DNA of 64,000 nucleotides. Source: JADJYF01 sp050186725. Lineage in GTDB: Bacteria > Pseudomonadota > Gammaproteobacteria > Ga0077536. The stretch lies in contig JBFWYG010000005.1 of NCBI GenBank assembly GCA_050186725.1, positions 74,727 through 138,726 on the forward strand, given 5' to 3'. The notes under the pieces are model-generated. The model was given only the letters and a program-made list of their open reading frames with translations, did no database searches and was not told the origin of the DNA. The translations under genes and the position numbers were made by a program. Of this stretch, positions 1-9,171 are shown piece after piece (the stretch's first letter is position 1; the number at the start of each line of letters is the position of its first letter).

Positions 1-1125
1 GAAGTTCAACGAGCGAATCTTGATGCGGTGGCTGATCAGATCCGCGCTCGCAGCGCGGCCCCACTCGCCGCCCTCCTCGGACTCCGACAGCACCTCCAGG
101 TTGTCCATCAGCGCGCCCATCCAGGGCGTCATCTTCTCTTCCTCGGTGCCGGGCAGGAAGCCGATGTCCTCGCCGACCGGAATGGTCACGCGAGTAATGA
201 CGATTTCGCGGTAGCGGCGCGTCTCCATGCACTGCGCGAGGCCGGCGGCGAGCGCGAGCAGCGTCTTGCCACTGCCGGCCGTGCCGACCAGCGAGACGAA
301 CTCGCACTCCGGGTCCATCAGGAGATTGAGCGCGAAGTTCTGTTCGCGGTTGCGCGCGCTGATGCCCCACACCGCGAGGCGCGCCTGGCGATAGTCGCGG
401 ATCTGACGCAGCACCAGGCGGTCGGTCTCTTCGCGCACCACGGCGAGTTCGAGCTGTTCGTCGCCGGGGACGTAGACGAACTCATTCGGGATCGCCGGCG
501 TGACCACGCCCTGGGGAATGCTGTAGTAGGTACCGCTCTCGTCCTTCCAGCACTTGACGTCGTTCTGGCAGCGCGCCCAGAAGTCGGCCGGCATCTCCTG
601 CGCGCCGGTGTAGAGCAGGTCGATGTCGTCCAGCACCTTGTCGTTGTAGTAGTCCTCGGCCGGCATGCCGAGCACTCGCGCCTTGATGCGCAGGTTGATG
701 TCCTTCGACACCAGCACCACGTCGCCCCAGAGTCCCTCGGCGCGCAGCGCGAGCCCGGTCTGCAGGATGGTGTTGTCCGGCGACTTGCCGGCCATGCCGG
801 TCAGGCCCGCGACCTCGAGCGGACGGGTCTGCAGGAACAGCTTGCCGCTCGGGCGCTGGCCGGCGCCGCCGCCGTTGGCATGGGCTTCGAGCGGCAGGCC
901 GGCGGCGATCGCCGCGGCATCGGCCTCGGCGATGATCTCGTCCAGGAAACGGCTGGCCTGGCGCGCGTTGCGCGCCACTTCGCTCATGCCTTTCTTGGTC
1001 GCGTCTAGCTCTTCGAGCACGATCATCGGAATGAACAGCGCGTGCTCGGCGAAGCGGAACAGCGCGGTGGGATCGTGAATCAGGACGTTGGTGTCGAGGA
1101 CGTAGGTGCGGCGTGATTCCGCCAT
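1..1125 (-). CDS. PhoH family ATPase with N-terminal PIN domain (YlaK-type), 3' end outside window
   Basis: The frame is open to the left edge, so only the first 375 residues are visible. The N-terminus has the PIN-domain acidic motif LDTNVLIHD (residues about 10-18) with further conserved acidic residues downstream. After a linker comes a PhoH-type P-loop domain with Walker A GTAGSGKT. The family couples a PIN nuclease-like fold to an ATPase and is thought to act on RNA; the substrate is unknown. The ATG at 1125 begins the PIN fold directly. It lies upstream of nothing else on this strand except gcvR, which ends 38 bases before it, so the two may be cotranscribed. A second PhoH protein without PIN (ybeZ) is at 34286-35275. 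The family call is secure; the cellular role is not. Confidence 0.93.
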   Translation of the reverse strand, partial: MAESRRTYVLDTNVLIHDPTALFRFAEHALFIPMIVLEELDATKKGMSEVARNARQASRFLDEIIAEADAAAIAAGLPLEAHANGGGAGQRPSGKLFLQTRPLEVAGLTGMAGKSPDNTILQTGLALRAEGLWGDVVLVSKDINLRIKARVLGMPAEDYYNDKVLDDIDLLYTGAQEMPADFWARCQNDVKCWKDESGTYYSIPQGVVTPAIPNEFVYVPGDEQLELAVVREETDRLVLRQIRDYRQARLAVWGISARNREQNFALNLLMDPECEFVSLVGTAGSGKTLLALAAGLAQCMETRRYREIVITRVTIPVGEDIGFLPGTEEEKMTPWMGALMDNLEVLSESEEGGEWGRAASADLISHRIKIRSLNF

Positions 1126-1163
1126 GATCGAGCAATCCGGGTTGGGGACGCCGCCCGCGGGAA

Positions 1164-1715
1164 CTACTTGACCGGCTCCATGATGGCGTCGAGGTTGTGC
1201 TGGTCGCAGAAGTCCATGAAATCGCTGCGCATGCCGGCGATGGAGATGTTGGTCGGGATGCTGATGGTCATATGCAGCGAGACCATCGGCGTGCCGGTGT
1301 GGGCGGCGGCATAGTTGCCCGAGTACATGTCTTCGATGTTGATGTCCCGCCGCGAGAAGAACTGCGCGATCTGGTGGACGATGCCCGCCTGTTCGACCGC
1401 GATCACCTCGACCGCGTAGGGCATGAGGTTGTGCGCCGGCTTGCGCGAGGTGGCGCGCTGGCAGGTGATGGTGATGTCGAGCTCCTGCGCGAGGCGGCCC
1501 AGGACGCTCTCGATCTTGGCGATCGCGTCCCAGGTGCCGGACAGGAGCGCCATCATCGCGAAACGATCGCCCATCACCGCGGTGCGGCTTTCGGCGATGG
1601 CGCAGCCGCATTCTCGAATGGCGCGCACGATGGGTTCGATGAGCCCGGCGCGGTTGGCGCCCATGGCCGAGATGGCGACGAGATTCTGCATCAAGGGAGG
1701 TGGATTGGTTGACAT
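1164..1715 (-). CDS. gcvR: Glycine cleavage system transcriptional repressor GcvR (two ACT domains)
   Basis: A 183-residue protein with two tandem ACT-like domains (about 10-85 and 95-175), the normal GcvR length and layout. In E. coli GcvR binds glycine and antagonises the activator GcvA, so it modulates gcv operon expression through protein-protein contact rather than by binding DNA. The second domain contains the stretch FFSRRDINIEDM, typical of these tandem ACT regulators. It is divergent from dapA, a neighbourhood seen in many gammaproteobacteria. The ATG at 1715 has no obvious ribosome binding site; an internal ATG at residue 9 is an alternative. The regulatory target here is inferred from the family, since no gcv genes are in the window. 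Confidence 0.85.
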   Translation of the reverse strand: MSTNPPPLMQNLVAISAMGANRAGLIEPIVRAIRECGCAIAESRTAVMGDRFAMMALLSGTWDAIAKIESVLGRLAQELDITITCQRATSRKPAHNLMPYAVEVIAVEQAGIVHQIAQFFSRRDINIEDMYSGNYAAAHTGTPMVSLHMTISIPTNISIAGMRSDFMDFCDQHNLDAIMEPVK

Positions 1716-1814
1716 GCGCGAATTCAGCAGGGCTGGTCATTGTGCCTGCTCGGCGTGGCGTGGGGCAAGGTCTGGCGCGCCCCGCCACGAGGCCCGGCGC
1801 CGGCCTCGACCGGC

Positions 1815-1843
1815 TTGTCCTGCCGTTTTCCAGCCGATACCAT
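1815..1843 (+). promoter_or_regulatory. Candidate sigma-70 promoter of dapA
   Basis: TTGTCC (1815-1820) and TACCAT (1838-1843) are separated by 17 bases, each matching the consensus at four of six positions. The -10 box lies 26 bases before the dapA start, which is preceded by AAGGA seven bases upstream. This is found by eye only. Confidence 0.4.
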
Positions 1844-1869
1844 AACTGATTGTTTTCAAGGATTTTCGC

Positions 1870-2772
1870 ATGCGAACCATCAGCGGCAGCATCGTTGCGC
1901 TCGTGACCCCGATGCGACCGGGGGTCGAAGCCGAGACGCCGCTCGATGAAAGCGCGCTGGCGCGACTCGTCGAGTTCCACATCGAAAACGGCACCGATGG
2001 CATCGTCGCGGTGGGCACCACCGGCGAATCCGCCACCTTGGACGAGCAGGAGCACCTGGCGACGATTCGCCGCGTGATCGAACTGGTGGCGGGACGCATA
2101 CCGGTGATCGCCGGCACCGGCGCCAATTCAACCTTCGAGGCCATTCGCCTGACGCGCCACGCGAAGTCCGCCGGTGTCGACGCCTGCCTGCTGGTCACGC
2201 CCTATTACAACAAGCCGACCCAGGAAGGCCTCTACCTGCACCACAAGGCGGTGGCCGAGGCGGTCGACATTCCGCAGATTCTCTACAACGTCCCGAGCCG
2301 CACCGCCTGCGACATGCAGCCTGAGACGGTCGCGCGCCTGGCCAGGTTGCCGAACATCGTCGGCATCAAGGAAGCGACCGGCGACCTCACGCGCCTGGCG
2401 GCGATCCGCGAACGCTGCGGCCAGGATTTCCTGCTGCTCTCGGGCGACGACGCCACCGCCTGCGATTTCATCCTGCAGGGCGGGCACGGCGTGATTTCGG
2501 TCACCGCCAACGTCGCGCCGAAACTCATGCACGAAATGTGTGTCTTGGCCCAAGGGGGCAATGCCCAGGCCGCGCACGCCCTCGACGCGAAGCTGCAGCC
2601 GCTGCATCGCGACCTGTTCGTCGAGGCGAACCCGATACCTGTCAAATGGGCCGTGGAGCGCATGGGTCTGTGCGATGCCGGCATCCGTCTGCCGCTGACC
2701 TGGCTGTCGGCCGGCCGTCAGGCGGTGGTGCGCGAAGCACTGACGCACGCCGGCATTGCCTGTCGCGCCTGA
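1870..2772 (+). CDS. dapA: 4-hydroxy-tetrahydrodipicolinate synthase
   Basis: DapA condenses pyruvate with aspartate semialdehyde, the first committed step of lysine and meso-diaminopimelate synthesis in the cytoplasm. The 300-residue (beta/alpha)8 protein shows the GTTGE loop at residues 49-53, Tyr139 in LYNVPSR and the Schiff-base lysine Lys167 in GIKEATGD, equivalent to E. coli Tyr133 and Lys161. The start is the ATG at 1870 with AAGGA seven bases upstream. It is followed after 42 bases by bamC, the usual gammaproteobacterial pair, so cotranscription is likely. No truncation or odd residue was noticed. Confidence 0.98.
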   Translation: MRTISGSIVALVTPMRPGVEAETPLDESALARLVEFHIENGTDGIVAVGTTGESATLDEQEHLATIRRVIELVAGRIPVIAGTGANSTFEAIRLTRHAKSAGVDACLLVTPYYNKPTQEGLYLHHKAVAEAVDIPQILYNVPSRTACDMQPETVARLARLPNIVGIKEATGDLTRLAAIRERCGQDFLLLSGDDATACDFILQGGHGVISVTANVAPKLMHEMCVLAQGGNAQAAHALDAKLQPLHRDLFVEANPIPVKWAVERMGLCDAGIRLPLTWLSAGRQAVVREALTHAGIACRA

Positions 2773-2814
2773 GCGCTCCGCGACCGACCCGCTCCTAACG
2801 AGGATTTTTGTTCT

Positions 2815-3936
2815 ATGTCCAGAATCGCACTCACGTGCGTGATGTTGGCGGCCGCACTCAGCGGCTGCAGCAAGCTCGTTCCCAAGCTCGACGAAGTCGT
2901 GCCCGATTCCCGCAAGGACTACCAGAAGGCCCAGTCGCTGCCCGATCTCGAAGTGCCGCCGGACTTGAGCACGGAGGCGATCAAGGACCGCATGGTGATC
3001 CCGGAGGGCGGCAAGACCGCCAAGTACTCGTCTTTCCAGGAGCGTCGGGCGGAGGCGCAGAAGGTCGCCGAGGTCGAGAAGGCGCAGACCGCCGCGGTGC
3101 GCGTGCTGGAGAACGAGCACGTGCTGTCGGTGACAGGCGCGCCGGTGCAGGTGTGGCCCAAGCTGCACGATTTCCTGACCGAGCAGGGCTACAAGCTGGA
3201 ACTCGACGACGTCGAACTCGGCGTGATCGAGACCGCCTGGGCGGAAGACCAGGGCAAGCTGTCGCGCGACAAGTTCAAGATCTTCGCCGAGGCCGGCGCC
3301 GAGACCGGCACCACCGTGCTGTACGTCTCGCACGAGGCGCAGGAACTCTCGCCCCAGGGCGAGGAACTGGTGTGGCAGAAGAAGCCGCGCGACGTCGAGG
3401 CGGAGCGCGGCATGGTCGAGCGCCTGCAGACCTTCCTGGGCGGACAGGGCACGGCGGTGGCGACCTCCGATGACGGCGCCACCCCGCCGAGCGCCGCGAC
3501 GCGCACCGAGACCGAGTCCGCGGACGCCGACGGCGGCACGGGCGCGGCCGCGAGCAGCGGCGGCAGCCATCACGCGGACATCGTCGCGGTCGGCGGTGGC
3601 AAGAGCTATCTCAGCCTCGAGGAAGAATTCCCGAGCGCGTGGAAGACCACGGGCAAGGCGCTCGAACAGGTCGGCGCGCAGATCAAGGATTCGGACAAGG
3701 GGCGTGGCGTCTACCTGGTGCAGGTCGCGGGCGGCGACGGCGAGGGTTCGGGCGTGCTGTCCAAGCTCAAGTTCTGGGGCGGTGGCGATGGCCAGGAACT
3801 GCAGGTCAGCCTGACCGGGGTGGGCGCCAAGACCGAAGTGGTGGTGCTCGATCGCGACGGCCGTTGGGAAACCGGCGAAGCCGCGATGGCGCTGCTGACC
3901 AAGCTGCACGAGTCGTTCAACAGCGGCAAGATCTGA
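2815..3936 (+). CDS. bamC: Outer membrane protein assembly factor BamC (lipoprotein)
   Basis: A 373-residue lipoprotein. The first 20 residues form a short signal peptide ending in the lipobox LSGC, so the mature protein would start at Cys19 and be anchored in the outer membrane. BamC is an accessory subunit of the BAM complex that inserts beta-barrel proteins. The conserved N-terminal part, which in E. coli lies along BamD, is visible as KDYQKAQSLPDLEVPPDL. Two globular helix-grip-like regions follow (about 100-200 and 255-370), separated by a Ser/Ala/Gly-rich linker near residues 220-260. An AACGAGGA ribosome binding site lies upstream of the ATG. It sits directly after dapA, as in E. coli and Pseudomonas. 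Confidence 0.93.
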   Translation: MSRIALTCVMLAAALSGCSKLVPKLDEVVPDSRKDYQKAQSLPDLEVPPDLSTEAIKDRMVIPEGGKTAKYSSFQERRAEAQKVAEVEKAQTAAVRVLENEHVLSVTGAPVQVWPKLHDFLTEQGYKLELDDVELGVIETAWAEDQGKLSRDKFKIFAEAGAETGTTVLYVSHEAQELSPQGEELVWQKKPRDVEAERGMVERLQTFLGGQGTAVATSDDGATPPSAATRTETESADADGGTGAAASSGGSHHADIVAVGGGKSYLSLEEEFPSAWKTTGKALEQVGAQIKDSDKGRGVYLVQVAGGDGEGSGVLSKLKFWGGGDGQELQVSLTGVGAKTEVVVLDRDGRWETGEAAMALLTKLHESFNSGKI

Positions 3937-3953
3937 GCCGCCCGGCCCGGCCG

Positions 3954-4718
3954 ATGCGCTTTTCGGTGCTCGGCAGCGGCAGCGCGGGCAACGCCACTCT
4001 TGTCGCGCGCGGCGACCAGGCGCTCCTGTTCGACTGCGGCTTGAGCCTGCGCGAGCTGGAGCGGCGCTTTGCCGCCGTGGAGTTCGAACCGCGCGCGCTC
4101 ATCGCCATCGTGGTGACCCACGAGCATGACGACCACCTGGCGAGCGCGGCCGCGGCGTCGCGTCGTTACCGGGTGCCGGTGTTCACGACCCACGGCACCG
4201 AAGCGGCCGCTGGCGCGCGGCTCGCCGCGCCCTTCGGCCTCGAGTACCTGGTGCCCGACAGGCGCCGCGCCATCGGGCCGTTCGATCTGCACGCGGTGCT
4301 GGTCCCGCACGACGCGCGCGAGCCTTGCCAGTTCGTGATCGAGAGCGACGAGGCGCGGCTCGGGCTCCTCACCGATGTCGGCCAGATCACGCCGCATCTC
4401 CTGCGTGAGTACGCCGATCTCGACGGCCTGGTGCTGGAGTTCAACCACGACGCCGACCTGCTTGCCGGCGGACCCTATCCGCCCGCGCTGCGCGCGCGCA
4501 TCGGCGGTCCCTTCGGTCATCTCGGCAACCACCAGGCGGCGGCCATGCTGGAACGCCTGCCGCAGCCGCGTCTGCGCCACCTCGTCGCCGCCCACCTGAG
4601 CGAGAAGACCAACACGCCCGAGCACGTCGCCACGCTGCTCGCGCCGCGCACGCCGCCGGGCGCGGCGCATGCCATCGCCAACCAGCATGCGCCGCTGGGG
4701 TGGCGCGCGCTGGCCTGA
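3954..4718 (+). CDS. MBL-fold metal-dependent hydrolase (YycJ-like)
   Basis: A 254-residue metallo-beta-lactamase-fold protein. The metal-binding motif THEHDDH is at about residues 50-56 and the LTDVG strand supplies the next Asp. Further conserved histidines follow in FNHD, GHLGNHQ and AAHLSEKTN. This pattern resembles the YycJ/VicX-type nuclease-like branch; the substrate is not known. The first residues, RFSVLGSGSAGNATL, are characteristic of the branch. The ATG at 3954 is 17 bases after the bamC stop, so it probably belongs to the dapA-bamC transcription unit. In Pseudomonas the same hydrolase follows bamC and precedes purC; here purC is not next. Confidence 0.88.
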   Translation: MRFSVLGSGSAGNATLVARGDQALLFDCGLSLRELERRFAAVEFEPRALIAIVVTHEHDDHLASAAAASRRYRVPVFTTHGTEAAAGARLAAPFGLEYLVPDRRRAIGPFDLHAVLVPHDAREPCQFVIESDEARLGLLTDVGQITPHLLREYADLDGLVLEFNHDADLLAGGPYPPALRARIGGPFGHLGNHQAAAMLERLPQPRLRHLVAAHLSEKTNTPEHVATLLAPRTPPGAAHAIANQHAPLGWRALA

Positions 4719-4802
4719 CTTGAGTTTGGCCGCCGGGGCAGGCACGCTCCGGCGCGACCTGCGGCAAGGGCCGCGCGCATCGACTTTTCGCGGAGCAGTG
4801 AG

Positions 4803-6423
4803 ATGGACAAGCCTTCCTTCGTCGGCACACAAGGCGCCGACCACGACGTCATCATCATCGGCGCCGGCATATCCGGCATGTACCAGCTGCTCGCGCTCAG
4901 ACGGCTCGGTCTCTCCGCCCACGTGTTCGAGGCCGGCACCGGGGTCGGCGGCACCTGGTACTGGAACCGCTATCCTGGCTGTCGCTTCGACTCGGAGTCC
5001 TGGAGCTACGGTTACGGCTTCGACGAAGACCTGCTGCGGGAATGGGAGTGGAGCGAACACTTCGCGCCCCAGCCGGAGACGCTGCGCTACCTGAACCACG
5101 TCGCCGATCGCTTCGACCTGCGTCGCGACATGAGCTTCGAGAGCCGCGTGGCGAGCGCCCACTACGACGAGGCTGCCAACCTGTGGCGCGTGACGCTCAC
5201 CAATGGTCGGACTGCATGCGCGCCGGTGCTGGTGTCGGCGGTCGGGCCGCTGTCGGCGCCGGTCATGCCGAACTATCCCGGCATGGAGAGCTTCGCGGGC
5301 GAGTCCCATCACACCGGGCGCTGGCCGCACCACGAGGTGAGCTTCAGGGCTAAGCGCGTCGCCGTGATCGGCACCGGCGCGACCGGCGTGCAGCTGATCC
5401 AGGAAGTGGCCAAGACCGCGGCCCAGCTCTACGTTCTGCAGCGCTCGCCGAACTGGTGCGCGCCGCTCAACAATTCCCCCATCACCGCCGAAGAGCAGGC
5501 GCGGCTGAAGCGCGAACTGCCGGCGCTGCTCGAACAGTGCCGCAACACCCTGGCGGGCTTCATCCACGTCGCCGACCGGCGCAGCGTGTTCGACGTCACA
5601 GAAGAGGAGCGCGAGGCTATTTTCGAGCGGCTCTACGCGGCGCCCGGCTTCGGCATCTGGCTGGGCAACTTCCGCGACACGCTGCTGGACGAGAAGGCCA
5701 ACGCCCTTCTGAGCGAATTCGTGGCGAAGAAGATTCGCGAGCGGGTGCGCGACCCGGCGGTCGCGGAGAAACTCATCCCGCGGGATCACGGTTTCGGCAC
5801 GCGACGCGTGCCGATGGAAACCCGCTACTACGAGGTCTACAACCAGCCTAACGTCACCCTCGTCGACATCAAGGCGGCGCCCATCGAGCGCATCACGCCG
5901 ACCGGCATCGTCACCCGCGACGCGACCATCGACGTCGACATGATCTGCTACGCCACCGGCTTCGACGCGGTGCTCGGGTCACTGAACCGCATCGACGTGC
6001 GCGGACCGGGCGGGCGCGCGCTGAAAGACGCCTGGGCGGAAGGGCCGCGCACCTACCTCGGACTCTCCGCCGAGGGCTTCCCCAATTTCTTCACCCTGGT
6101 CGGGCCGCACAACGCGGCGTCGTTCTGCAACATTCCGCGCTGCATCGAGCAGAACGTGGAATGGGTGCGCGACACGCTGGCGTGGATGCGCGAGCACGGC
6201 GTGCGACGCCTGACGCCCACACAAGAGGCCGTCGAGACCTATACCGAGGGCGTGCTGTCCGGCGCGGAGAAACTGCTGTTGAGCAAGGTGAGCTCGTGGT
6301 TCACCGGCGTGAATCCCAACGTCGCCGGACGGCAGAACCGCCATTTCCTGCTCTACGCGAACGGCTTTCCGACTTTCCGCAAGCTGTGCGCGGAGGAGAC
6401 GCGAGCGGGGTATCCGGGGTTCG
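4803..6423 (+). CDS. Type I Baeyer-Villiger monooxygenase (FAD/NADPH), 3' end lost in assembly gap
   Basis: About 540 residues are visible before the N run, close to the full length of phenylacetone and cyclohexanone monooxygenases (roughly 540). Seen directly: an FAD Rossmann motif GAGISG near residue 20, the GGTWYWNRYPG segment typical of BVMOs, the family fingerprint FAGESHHTGRWP, which fits FxGxxxHxxxW(P/D), and a second dinucleotide motif GTGATG for NADPH. Such enzymes insert oxygen next to a carbonyl in ketones; the substrate cannot be predicted from sequence. GGAG seven bases before the ATG supports the start. Only a few C-terminal residues and the stop should be missing. It is the one clearly accessory enzyme in this block and sits between core genes. 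Confidence 0.93.
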
Positions 6424-6523
6424 NNNNNNNNNNNNNNNNNNNNNNNNNNNNNNNNNNNNNNNNNNNNNNNNNNNNNNNNNNNNNNNNNNNNNNNNNNNNN
6501 NNNNNNNNNNNNNNNNNNNNNNN
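6424..6523. other. Assembly gap (100 N)
   Basis: Exactly 100 unknown bases, the conventional placeholder for a scaffold gap of unknown size. It falls between the converging 3' ends of the BVMO gene and der and hides both stop codons and any shared terminator. Confidence 0.99.
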
Positions 6524-7944
6524 TTCTTCACGTGTTTCATCAGGCGCCGACGGCTGTCCTGCTGGCGCTGGGTGAGCTGGTTGCGGCGGCCGGCATAGGG
6601 ATTCTCGCCCTGGCGGAACTCGAGCTGGATGGGCGTTCCGACCAGGTCGAGCTGTTCGCGGAAGAAGTTCTCCAGGTAGCGCTTGTAGCTGCCCGGCACG
6701 TTCTCCACCTGGTTGCCGTGGATGACGATGGTCGGCGGGTTGCGACCGCCCAAGTGGGCATAGCGCAGCTTGATGCGGCGACCGCGCACCAGCGGCGGCG
6801 CGTGCGCGACCACGGCCTGGGCCAGCAGATCGGTGAGGTCGCGGGTCTTGGGCGCGGCGAAAGCCGCCTCCCAGGCAGCGTCGATGGCCGGGAACAGCAT
6901 GCCGACGCCGCTGCCGTGCAGTGCCGAGATGCAGCGCACCTCGGCGAAGTGCGCAAAGCGCAGGCGACGGTCGATCTCGCGATGGATGCGCTCGCGCTTC
7001 TCGGTGTCGAGGCCGTCCCACTTGTTCACCACCACCACCAGCGCGCGGCCGCTCTCCAGCACCATGCCGAGCAGGTGCAGGTCCTGTTCCGTCAATCCGT
7101 CCTGGGCATCGATCAAGAGCAGCGCGACCTGGGCGCGATCGAGCGCGTGCAGGGTCTGCACCGCGCTGAACTTCTCTTCGATGCCCTCGGCGCGCGCGCG
7201 ACGGCGCAGACCGGCGGTGTCGATGATCGTATAGGCGCGGCCGTGGCGTTCGAAATCGGCGTCGACCGCGTCGCGGGTGGTGCCCGGCACGTTCGAGGTG
7301 ATCATGCGCTCCTCGCCGAGGATGCGGTTGACCAGCGTCGACTTGCCGACGTTGGGACGCCCGACCACCGCGACGCGGATGCGTCCACTGCGATCCTCGC
7401 GCGCATAGTCGGCGGCCGCGGGCCAGCCGGCGGTGAGCGACTCGATCATCGTGCTCACGCCGTCGCCGTGGGCGGCGGAGATCGCGTGACCTTCGGCGAG
7501 CCCCAGGCTCGCGAACTCGGCGAGCGCGAGATTGGCTTCACGACCCTCGGCCTTGTTCACCGCCAGCACCGCGCGCAGGCCGGCCTCGCGCAGCATCTTC
7601 ACGATCTGCTCGTCGGCGGCGTTGATGCCGGCGCGTGCGTCGACCATCACGATCACCGCGTCGCACAGCCGCGCGGCGGCGAGCGCCTGGTCGCTGACGC
7701 GGCCGGCCAGCAGGTCCTCGGCCGCCTCGTCGATGCCGCCCGTGTCGACCACGATATAGCCGGCCTCGCCGACCCGGCCGATGCCGACCTTGGGATCGCG
7801 CGTGAGTCCCGGCACGTCCGCCACCAGCGCCTCGCGCGAGCGGGTGAGACGATTGAACAGGGTCGACTTGCCTACGTTGGGTCGGCCGACGATGGCGATG
7901 GTGGGCTTGCCGCCTTCGGCGCTGAAACGCTTCAGCAGAGCCAT
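6524..7944 (-). CDS. der: Ribosome-associated GTPase Der (EngA), last residues lost in gap
   Basis: Der is an essential GTPase with two G domains that assists 50S subunit maturation. Both P loops read GRPNVGKST, the first at residues 20-28 and the second near residue 200. Switch motifs DVPGLTRD and NVPGTTRD and the G4 motifs NKAE and NKWD are present, followed by the KH-like domain with the GRNPPTIVIHGN segment. About 473 residues are visible, so only the basic tail running into the N gap is missing (last visible residues RRLMKHVK). The start is the ATG at 7944. It is the last gene of the ndk-to-der cluster, 49 bases downstream of bamB, as in E. coli. Confidence 0.97.
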
Positions 7945-7993
7945 ATCCGCAACCTCGTGAGGGCGTCGCGCGCGGCCGAGGTCGCCCGCACGC

Positions 7994-9169
7994 TCAATGC
8001 GGGCGCAGCGCGACCAGCTGCCCGGTGGATGAGTAGACCAGCAGCAGGCTGCCCGCGTCGATGGCCGGCGCGATGATGCGGTCCTTGGTCACCTGCTCGC
8101 GATACTCGAACTCGCCGGTCTTGGCGTTCAGCCAGTGCACGTAGCCTTCGAAGTCCGATACCACCACGTGACCCTGGAAATAGATTGGACCGGTGACGAA
8201 ACGGTTGGCGAGGTCTTCCTGTTTCCACACCGAGGAGCCGTCCTCGGTATTGAATGCCCACACCGTGCCGACATCGTCGGTGACGTAGACCCGGCCTTCG
8301 CCCACCGACAGTTCTTCGTAGGACGACACTTCACGGGTCCAGAGAATCTTGCCGTCGATGATGCTGAGCGCCGCGATCGCGCCCTGGAAGCTCGACACGT
8401 ACGCGGTGGTGCTGGAGATCACCGGCGGCGCGTCGACGTCGACCATGCGCTCCAGATCCGAACGCCCACTGGGCGTCGCGAGTGGACTCTCCCAGGCCAT
8501 CTTGCCGGTCGCGAGGCTGACCGCGGCGAAGCGCCCATTGTCGAAGCCGGCGAGCGCGATGTCTTCCTCGATGACCGGCGGCGCGACGCCGCGCAGGGTC
8601 AGGATCGGCACGCTGCGCTCGTACACCCAGCGCTGACTGCCGGTCTCGGAGGACAGGCCATAGAGCCGCCCGTCGCCGGTGCGCACCACGGTCACGCCGC
8701 CGCCCGCGGCGGGCGCGGCCAGCACTTCGCTCGACACCCGCGCCACCCAGCGAACCTTGCCGGAGTCCGCCTCGCGGGCGATGACCCGACCGTCGCCGGT
8801 GCCGACCAGCACCATGCCGTCGCCGCTGCCCGGGCCGCCGGTGTATTCCACGTCCTTGTCGTGGATCTCCCATTCCTCCTTGCCGGTGGCCAGCGCGGAG
8901 GCGATCAGGCTGCCGTGGCGATCGGCGACGTAGAGCCGCTCGCCTATCGGTTTCGGCGTGAGCTTGAGGTACTGCTCGTCGGCGCCCTTGCCGATGCGGT
9001 CCGACCAGACCTTCTCGACCGCGAGCGTCGGCTCGAATTCTTCCAGCTCGTTCGGCTTGACCGCGTTGCTGGTTTCGCGAAACACCACCGTCTTGATGGT
9101 CTGGCAGGCGCCGAGGCTGAGCGTCAGCAGCGCGACGGCCAGCGCGCGCGGCAGGTGTGCCGCCGCCAT
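7994..9169 (-). CDS. bamB: Outer membrane protein assembly factor BamB (lipoprotein)
   Basis: A 391-residue lipoprotein with a signal peptide and lipobox SLGAC (Cys22), followed by an eight-bladed PQQ-type beta-propeller. Repeated blade motifs of the form tGxxxWxxxl are visible, for example TGKEEWEIH, SGKVRWVAR, TGSQRWVYE, TGKMAWESP and DGKILWTRE. BamB binds BamA in the periplasm and helps deliver outer-membrane proteins. The ATG at 9169 lies two bases after the yfgM stop, so translation is probably coupled. Bam subunit genes bamC and bamB lie within about 4 kb of each other here, on opposite strands. Confidence 0.96.
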   Translation of the reverse strand: MAAAHLPRALAVALLTLSLGACQTIKTVVFRETSNAVKPNELEEFEPTLAVEKVWSDRIGKGADEQYLKLTPKPIGERLYVADRHGSLIASALATGKEEWEIHDKDVEYTGGPGSGDGMVLVGTGDGRVIAREADSGKVRWVARVSSEVLAAPAAGGGVTVVRTGDGRLYGLSSETGSQRWVYERSVPILTLRGVAPPVIEEDIALAGFDNGRFAAVSLATGKMAWESPLATPSGRSDLERMVDVDAPPVISSTTAYVSSFQGAIAALSIIDGKILWTREVSSYEELSVGEGRVYVTDDVGTVWAFNTEDGSSVWKQEDLANRFVTGPIYFQGHVVVSDFEGYVHWLNAKTGEFEYREQVTKDRIIAPAIDAGSLLLVYSSTGQLVALRPH

Positions 9170-9171
9170 GT

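Noticed and set aside
2128..5789. Long minus-strand open frames opposite dapA, bamC, the MBL gene and the BVMO gene
   Set aside because: Composition is that of shadow frames, with no recognisable domain; the plus-strand genes have catalytic motifs throughout.
7535..7570. G4 motif NKAE instead of NKxD in the first G domain of Der
   Set aside because: NKxE occurs in Der proteins of other proteobacteria, as far as I recall, so it is not treated as unusual.
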